NCBI GenBank assembly: GCA_946402705.1
Contig: CAMIXG010000013.1
Span: 1-46,290, forward strand
Direction of reading: 5' to 3'
DNA length: 46,290 bases
Source: an uncultured Tissierellia bacterium
Lineage (GTDB): Bacteria; Bacillota; Clostridia; Tissierellales; Tissierellaceae
The translations under genes and the position numbers were made by a program. The notes below the pieces were generated by a model. It was given only the letters and a program-made list of their open reading frames with translations, had not been told where the DNA came from and made no database searches. Positions within the stretch are counted from its first letter, which is position 1. Each line of letters opens with the position of its first letter. This document shows, in pieces, positions 41,967 through 46,290 of this stretch.

Positions 41967-42885
41967 TTATTTGCTCCCTTTTCACCCTAGTTTGATTAAT
42001 CTTTCTTTTAGTCATAACTACCAAGGCTACTACAGTTGCTCCATAAGGTATCATTTGAGTTATTTGAGATGGTATGCCAACTGCCTGAAGTCTTATTCCA
42101 AGGGCATCAAAGAAACCAAATAATAAGGCAGCTAATGCTGTTCTTATTGGATTTCCACCCCCAAATATTATAGCTGCCATAGCTATAAATCCTCTGTTAG
42201 CACTCATTTGTTCTGTAAATAATTTAAGATAACCTAGTGATAAATGTGCCCCTGCTAGTCCGCATAAAATACCACACATAATAGATGCTATATATTTCAT
42301 TTTCCTAGGGCTAATTCCTGCTGTTTCAAGAGCTTCTGGATATTCTCCTGATGCTCTTAGCCATCTTCCCTGAGCTGTTTTATACAAATATATATATATT
42401 AAAACTACTAATATCCAACTAACATATACAAATATTGTATGGTTATTAAGTAGAGTATTTAAAATTGGTATTTTATCTAAAATTGGTATATTTATCCTTG
42501 GTAAAGCTATAATCTTAGGAGATGAAAAAGCCCCTTTTACTCCAAATATACTTCTAAGTAAAAATACTGTTAGTCCTCCTGCAAACATATTTATGGCTAT
42601 ACCTATAACAAACTCATCTGATTTTAAGTCTATTACAAAAAATGCAAATATAAGTCCAATTATAATTCCAGATAAAACTGCAAATCCAACGCCCATAGCT
42701 GATGTTCCAAAAAAGAAACTTCCAACTACTCCAAAAAATGCTCCTAGAAGTATCATTCCTTCCAAACCTATATTTAAAATTCCAGCCTCTTGAGTTAATA
42801 ATCCCCCCATTGCAGCAAGTATTAAAGGTGTTGCAGTTCTAATAGTATGTTGTAATAATGCTAAATTAAAAATATCTTTAAACAT
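41959..42885 (-). CDS. nucleoside ABC transporter permease (NupQ/YufQ-like)
   Basis: Integral membrane subunit of a BPD_transp_2-type importer, 308 residues with about nine hydrophobic segments. RTATPLILAAMGGLLTQEAGILNIGLEGMILLGAFFGV is the family N-terminus; GRWLRASGEYPEALETAGISPRKMKYIASIMCGILCGLAGAHLSLGYL is the cytoplasmic loop that docks on the ATPase. It starts 1 nt after the first permease stop (TAA-T-ATG) and overlaps the flavoprotein gene downstream. With the BMP lipoprotein and double ATPase this is the NupABC/Bmp class for purine/pyrimidine nucleosides. Confidence 0.93.
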   Translation of the reverse strand: MFKDIFNLALLQHTIRTATPLILAAMGGLLTQEAGILNIGLEGMILLGAFFGVVGSFFFGTSAMGVGFAVLSGIIIGLIFAFFVIDLKSDEFVIGIAINMFAGGLTVFLLRSIFGVKGAFSSPKIIALPRINIPILDKIPILNTLLNNHTIFVYVSWILVVLIYIYLYKTAQGRWLRASGEYPEALETAGISPRKMKYIASIMCGILCGLAGAHLSLGYLKLFTEQMSANRGFIAMAAIIFGGGNPIRTALAALLFGFFDALGIRLQAVGIPSQITQMIPYGATVVALVVMTKRKINQTRVKREQINE

Positions 42886-42886
42886 A

Positions 42887-43954
42887 TTAGTTCTCCTCCT
42901 TAATACTTTCTCTATTTAACTTCCAATTTATATAAATAGATTTAAATCCATTCTCACCAGCTATAAACAATATTATAACTGCTTGGATAACCTTAACTAA
43001 CTCTGAAGGTATTCCAGTTGCTGTTTCCATATATATGGAACCTGTCTTCATAGCTGCAAAAAATAGTCCCATAGCTACTATCCCAATGGGATTATTCTTA
43101 ACTACTAGGGCTACAAGCATTCCATCAAAAGCTAATTCTGGCGATATTTTTTCTAAAAACCTATAATGCACTCCAATTACTTCAAAAGCTCCCGTTATAC
43201 CACATATGGCTCCTGATATAACCATGGCAATCATCATAGTTTTTCCCGACTTAACTCCACCATACTTTGCAAAAAGACCATTTTGACCAACCATTTTAAA
43301 TTCATATCCATTACTAGTTTTATTCATAAGATAGTACATTAAAATAACTATAAGTGCCACATAATATATACTTGAATTTAAGGTTGTAAGACTTACAAGC
43401 TTATCTAACTGAAAAGAACTTGCTATTATATCAGTTCCTGACATTTTTGAATCAGATGTAGCAAAGGGATTATTTACTAGATAACTTGTAAATAGTATGG
43501 CTATAGTATTAAACATTATAGTTGTAACTACTTCATTGACCTTAAACTTAACCTTTAATATCCCTGGTATAAAAGCATATAGACCACCCACAATACCTGC
43601 TATTAATATAACTGCTATTATACTAATTGATTTTGGTAAAAAAGATAAGTATATTCCCGATAAAGCTGCTGCAAACGCACCTAAGTATAGTTGTCCTTCT
43701 CCACCAATATTTGATATTCCTGAATTAAATGCTATAGCTGTTGCAAGTCCTGTCATAACAAGAGGAGCAGTCTTTGCTAGTGTATTTGCTATTTTAAATT
43801 TAGAACCAAATGCTCCATCTAATAAAGCCCCATATCCAACTATTGGACTTTTTCCATTTATAAGCATTATAACTCCACCCATTAATAAAGATATAATTAT
43901 GGACAGACTTAAAGATATTAGGTACTCTTTCCTCTCTTTTGTTACTAGTTTCAT
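42887..43954 (-). CDS. nucleoside ABC transporter permease (NupP/YufP-like)
   Basis: The second membrane subunit, 355 residues with about ten hydrophobic segments. Signatures are the N-terminal SIIISLLMGGVIMLINGKSPIVGYGALLDGAFGS, LAKTAPLVMTGLATAIAFNSGISNIGGEGQLYLGAFAAA and the docking loop YEFKMVGQNGLFAKYGGVKSGKTMMIAMVISGAICGITGAFEVIGVHYRF. It starts 1 nt after the ATPase stop (TAG-T-ATG), with GGAGG inside the end of the ATPase gene, so it is translationally coupled. Confidence 0.93.
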   Translation of the reverse strand: MKLVTKERKEYLISLSLSIIISLLMGGVIMLINGKSPIVGYGALLDGAFGSKFKIANTLAKTAPLVMTGLATAIAFNSGISNIGGEGQLYLGAFAAALSGIYLSFLPKSISIIAVILIAGIVGGLYAFIPGILKVKFKVNEVVTTIMFNTIAILFTSYLVNNPFATSDSKMSGTDIIASSFQLDKLVSLTTLNSSIYYVALIVILMYYLMNKTSNGYEFKMVGQNGLFAKYGGVKSGKTMMIAMVISGAICGITGAFEVIGVHYRFLEKISPELAFDGMLVALVVKNNPIGIVAMGLFFAAMKTGSIYMETATGIPSELVKVIQAVIILFIAGENGFKSIYINWKLNRESIKEEN

Positions 43955-43955
43955 A

Positions 43956-45491
43956 CTATTCCTCCTCTCTAAGGGTTTTTCCTGTCATGTATAGTCCTAT
44001 TTCCTGTCTAGTTATTTCTGATGGCTTAAACTCCCCTGTCATTCTACCTTCATACATTGTAACTATTCTATCTGACAGTCTAAAAATCTCATCTAACTCT
44101 GCTGATACCAATAAGATTGCCACACCTTCATTACGTTTTTTTATAATTTCCTGATGTATAAATTCTATTGCTCCTATATCTACTCCCCTTGTTGGTTGAG
44201 ATATTATTAAGATAGGAGTGTTAAAATTAAATTCTCTTGCTATAACAACCTTCTGCATATTTCCACCTGAAAGATTATCTATTAAAACATCTTCTGAAGG
44301 TGTTCTAACATCAAAATCTGCTATTAACTTCTTAGACATACTTCTAACATTTTTCTTTTTCAGATGATTAAGTTTACCCCTATATTCTTTCTTATTCTGA
44401 TTTCCCATAAGTAGATTTTCCATTATTGTTGCATCTTTTGAAAGCCCCATACTTAACCTATCTTCTGGCACATGAGCTACACCATGTTTTCTCATACTCA
44501 GTGGATTTATCTTTTTAATCTTTTCACCACTAATATATATTTCACCCTTGGCTATATCTCTAAGCCCAGTCAAACTTTCTATAAGTTCTGATTGCCCATT
44601 ACCTTCTATCCCTGCTATCCCTAATATTTCGCCTTTTTTAAGTTTTAAATCCATACCCCTAACAGCTAACATATCTAAATTGTTTCTGGCATATAAATCT
44701 TTTACTTCCATCATGACTTCACTACTATCTATCTTATCTCTAGCTACTTCATCTAGTAGGACTTCCCTACCTACCATAAGCTCTGCCAGCCTATTTTCAT
44801 CAACATCTTTGGTATTTACAGTATCTATCATTTCGCCCCTTCTCATAACACTTACCCTGTCTGATATAGCCATTACTTCCCTAAGTTTATGAGTTATTAT
44901 TATGACAGTTTTCCCCTGATCTTTTACAAGCTCCTTTATAACAACAAAAAGCTCATCTGTTTCTTGGGGTGTAAGAACTGCGGTTGGCTCATCTAAGATT
45001 ATTATATCTGCTCCCTTGTAAAGTGCCTTTAATATTTCCACCCTTTGCTGGATTCCAACTGATAAAAATTCTACTCTATCCATTGGATTAACCTCAAGCC
45101 CGTATTTTTTTGATAAATCACTTATATACTCTAAAGATTTTTTTTCATCTACAAAAATCTTATTTTTCCTAACTTCAACACCTAGGGTTATATTCTCCCA
45201 AACTGTAAAAGATGGAACTAGCTTAAAATGTTGATGCACCATTCCAATTCCGCAATCTCTAGCATCCAAGGAGTTATTAAATTTCACTGGTTTTCCCTTG
45301 TGGATTATTTTACCAGATGTTGGTTTTATTAAGCCATATAGAATATTCATTAGAGTGGATTTTCCTGCCCCATTTTCTCCGATTATAGCATGGATTTCTC
45401 CCTCTTTTATATTCAAATTAATATCATTATTAGCCACAACACCTGGAAATTTTTTAGTTATATTCTTAAGTTCTAAAATATAGTCTTCCAT
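43956..45491 (-). CDS. nucleoside ABC transporter ATPase, two fused nucleotide-binding domains (NupO/YufO-like)
   Basis: Energises nucleoside import. The 511 residues hold two ABC domains. The first has Walker A GENGAGKST (about 38-46), signature LSVGIQQRVEILKAL and Walker B ADIIILDEPT. The second (from about 265) has a degenerate Walker A, GIEGNGQSELI, without the GKS/T lysine, but a full signature LSGGNMQKVVIAREF and PILIISQPTRGVD. One complete and one weak site is usual for this sugar/nucleoside-type family. ATG start with AGAGGTG. A terminator separates it from the BMP gene upstream. Confidence 0.95.
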   Translation of the reverse strand: MEDYILELKNITKKFPGVVANNDINLNIKEGEIHAIIGENGAGKSTLMNILYGLIKPTSGKIIHKGKPVKFNNSLDARDCGIGMVHQHFKLVPSFTVWENITLGVEVRKNKIFVDEKKSLEYISDLSKKYGLEVNPMDRVEFLSVGIQQRVEILKALYKGADIIILDEPTAVLTPQETDELFVVIKELVKDQGKTVIIITHKLREVMAISDRVSVMRRGEMIDTVNTKDVDENRLAELMVGREVLLDEVARDKIDSSEVMMEVKDLYARNNLDMLAVRGMDLKLKKGEILGIAGIEGNGQSELIESLTGLRDIAKGEIYISGEKIKKINPLSMRKHGVAHVPEDRLSMGLSKDATIMENLLMGNQNKKEYRGKLNHLKKKNVRSMSKKLIADFDVRTPSEDVLIDNLSGGNMQKVVIAREFNFNTPILIISQPTRGVDIGAIEFIHQEIIKKRNEGVAILLVSAELDEIFRLSDRIVTMYEGRMTGEFKPSEITRQEIGLYMTGKTLREEE

Positions 45492-45508
45492 TATTTCACC
45501 TCTTTATT

Positions 45509-45537
45509 AAAGAAAGGGAGAAGTAATCTTCTCCCTT
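45509..45537 (-). terminator. terminator between the BMP lipoprotein and ATPase genes
   Basis: A perfect 10-bp stem (45514-45523 with 45528-45537), 4-nt loop and TCTTTAATAAAG on the minus strand, just past the BMP stop. Partial termination here would give more binding protein than ATPase. Confidence 0.75.
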
Positions 45538-45539
45538 AA

Positions 45540-46290
45540 TTATTCTGTTACACTTGGTATTTGTATTTTTCCTGCTAGTACATCTTCTCTTATAGCTTCT
45601 ACTTTTGCTTTTATATCTTCTGGTACGATTTGTTCCATATCTTCTGGTCCGTAGCTAAGTCCTACACCATCTTTTGCTAGATTATAAACCTGTACCTTGC
45701 CACCAAGTTTTTCGCCTTTTTGTATATTTTCTATATTATCATAGATAGATTGTCCTACTTTTTTAATCATAGATGCCATTATTCTATCTGGATTTATATG
45801 TCTTTGGTCAGAGTCTACACCTATTGCAAATTGTTTAAACTCTTCTGCTGCTTCATATACACCTTCTCCAGTTTTTCCTGCTACTGGGAATATTATATCT
45901 ACACCTTTACTATAAAGAACTGTTGCAGCTTCCTTACCTTTTGCTGGATCTTCAAAGTCTTCTGTAAACATTGTTTCAACCTTGATATCTTTATCTATAT
46001 ATTTAGCTCCCGCTTCATATCCAACTTGGAAATTTCTAATTATAGCTATGTCTTTTCCACCTATCATACCTATACTTTTTTCAGGATTCATTCCTTCGAT
46101 TTCTGTATTTGTAGTCATAAGTGCTGCTAGAGCTCCTGCTAAGAAAGAACCTTCATTATCTGCATATGATACAGTTATCATATTTTCTATTCCTTCTATG
46201 TCACTATCTACATAAATGTACTGTACATCCTTAAATGCTCCTGCCACTTCTTGTATTGCATCATAGAATTCATGTCCTACTACTGCAACT
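45540..46290 (-). CDS. BMP family nucleoside-binding lipoprotein, 5-prime end outside the window
   Basis: Substrate-binding protein of the importer. The frame stays open to the right edge, so the N-terminus, including signal peptide and lipobox, is missing. The visible 249 residues begin VAVVGHEFYDAIQEVAGAFKDVQYIYVDSDIEGIENMITVSYADNEGSFLAGALAAL, typical of the BMP/Med family, then IGMIGGKDIAIIRNFQVGYEAGAKYIDKDIKV, VDIIFPVAGKTGEGVYEAAEE, GVDSDQRHINPDRIMASMIKKVGQSIYDNI. In related proteins these bind guanosine, adenosine or other nucleosides. It is the first gene of the operon seen here. Confidence 0.93.
   Translation of the reverse strand, partial: VAVVGHEFYDAIQEVAGAFKDVQYIYVDSDIEGIENMITVSYADNEGSFLAGALAALMTTNTEIEGMNPEKSIGMIGGKDIAIIRNFQVGYEAGAKYIDKDIKVETMFTEDFEDPAKGKEAATVLYSKGVDIIFPVAGKTGEGVYEAAEEFKQFAIGVDSDQRHINPDRIMASMIKKVGQSIYDNIENIQKGEKLGGKVQVYNLAKDGVGLSYGPEDMEQIVPEDIKAKVEAIREDVLAGKIQIPSVTE

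Noticed and set aside
1..46290. CRISPR arrays, tRNA or rRNA genes, insertion sequences, attachment sites
   Set aside because: No spaced direct repeats, cloverleaf-like sequences, transposase or integrase frames, or long terminal inverted repeats were seen on reading both strands.

Overview
The window is strongly A+T-rich, densely packed chromosomal DNA from a low-G+C Gram-positive bacterium. The gene content points to an anaerobic, non-sporulating, butyrate-forming member of the Tissierellia/Clostridia, probably a Peptoniphilaceae-like coccus. The evidence is crotonase plus 3-hydroxybutyryl-CoA dehydrogenase, superoxide reductase and hemerythrin in place of catalase or superoxide dismutase, an S-layer-homology surface protein, a T-box leader, and a Bacillus-like housekeeping order stripped of its sporulation genes. 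The exact genus is inference. No insertion sequence, phage gene, CRISPR array, tRNA or rRNA gene was seen inside the window.

Region 1 (1-24011, all on the minus strand) is the classic Firmicutes spoVG-to-lysS supercluster. In transcription order it reads spoVG, glmU, prs, pth, mfd, a PrsA-type foldase, a TraX-family membrane gene, a MurJ/SpoVB-type flippase, mazG, HU, rqcP, divIC, a YabR-like S1 gene, tilS, hpt, ftsH, a small Cys-rich protein, a P1-family peptidase, an ECF S-component, coaX, dusB, greA and lysS. It couples wall-precursor synthesis, nucleotide supply, translation quality control, division and proteolysis. Genes that sit in this cluster in Bacillus subtilis and serve sporulation (fin, spoVT, yabP, yabQ, spoIIE) are absent. 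At the extreme left, beyond the lysS terminator, two tandem promoters with 17-nt spacers fire out of the window, as expected if an rRNA operon lies next.

Region 2 (24012-33345) has murC on the plus strand, a DUF4184 membrane protein, hbd-crt of butyrate/acyl-CoA metabolism, a PAS-PP2C phosphatase with a cysteine cluster, a PduO-type corrinoid adenosyltransferase and a THUMP-domain RNA methyltransferase. An oxygen/ROS-defence group follows: superoxide reductase, hemerythrin and an uncharacterised partner, the last two behind a CRP/FNR-type palindrome. A small two-TM protein ends the region.

Region 3 (33346-38467) holds a 1130-residue surface protein (signal peptide, coiled coil, predicted beta-helix, InlB-like repeat, three SLH domains) and tyrS, which is controlled by a T-box leader whose Stem I looks unusually short.

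Region 4 (38468-46290, minus strand) is a nucleoside-uptake operon: BMP-type lipoprotein (cut by the window end), double-ABC ATPase, two permeases, then two lipoamide-dehydrogenase-like flavoproteins flanking a uridine-phosphorylase-like enzyme. Both flavoproteins keep their FAD and NAD folds but have lost both cysteines of the redox disulfide. This pairing is the most unusual thing in the window.

Several genes (dusB, rqcP, tilS, the ABC ATPase) begin only tens of bases after a clear intrinsic terminator with little or no room for a promoter, which suggests that partial read-through sets expression ratios.
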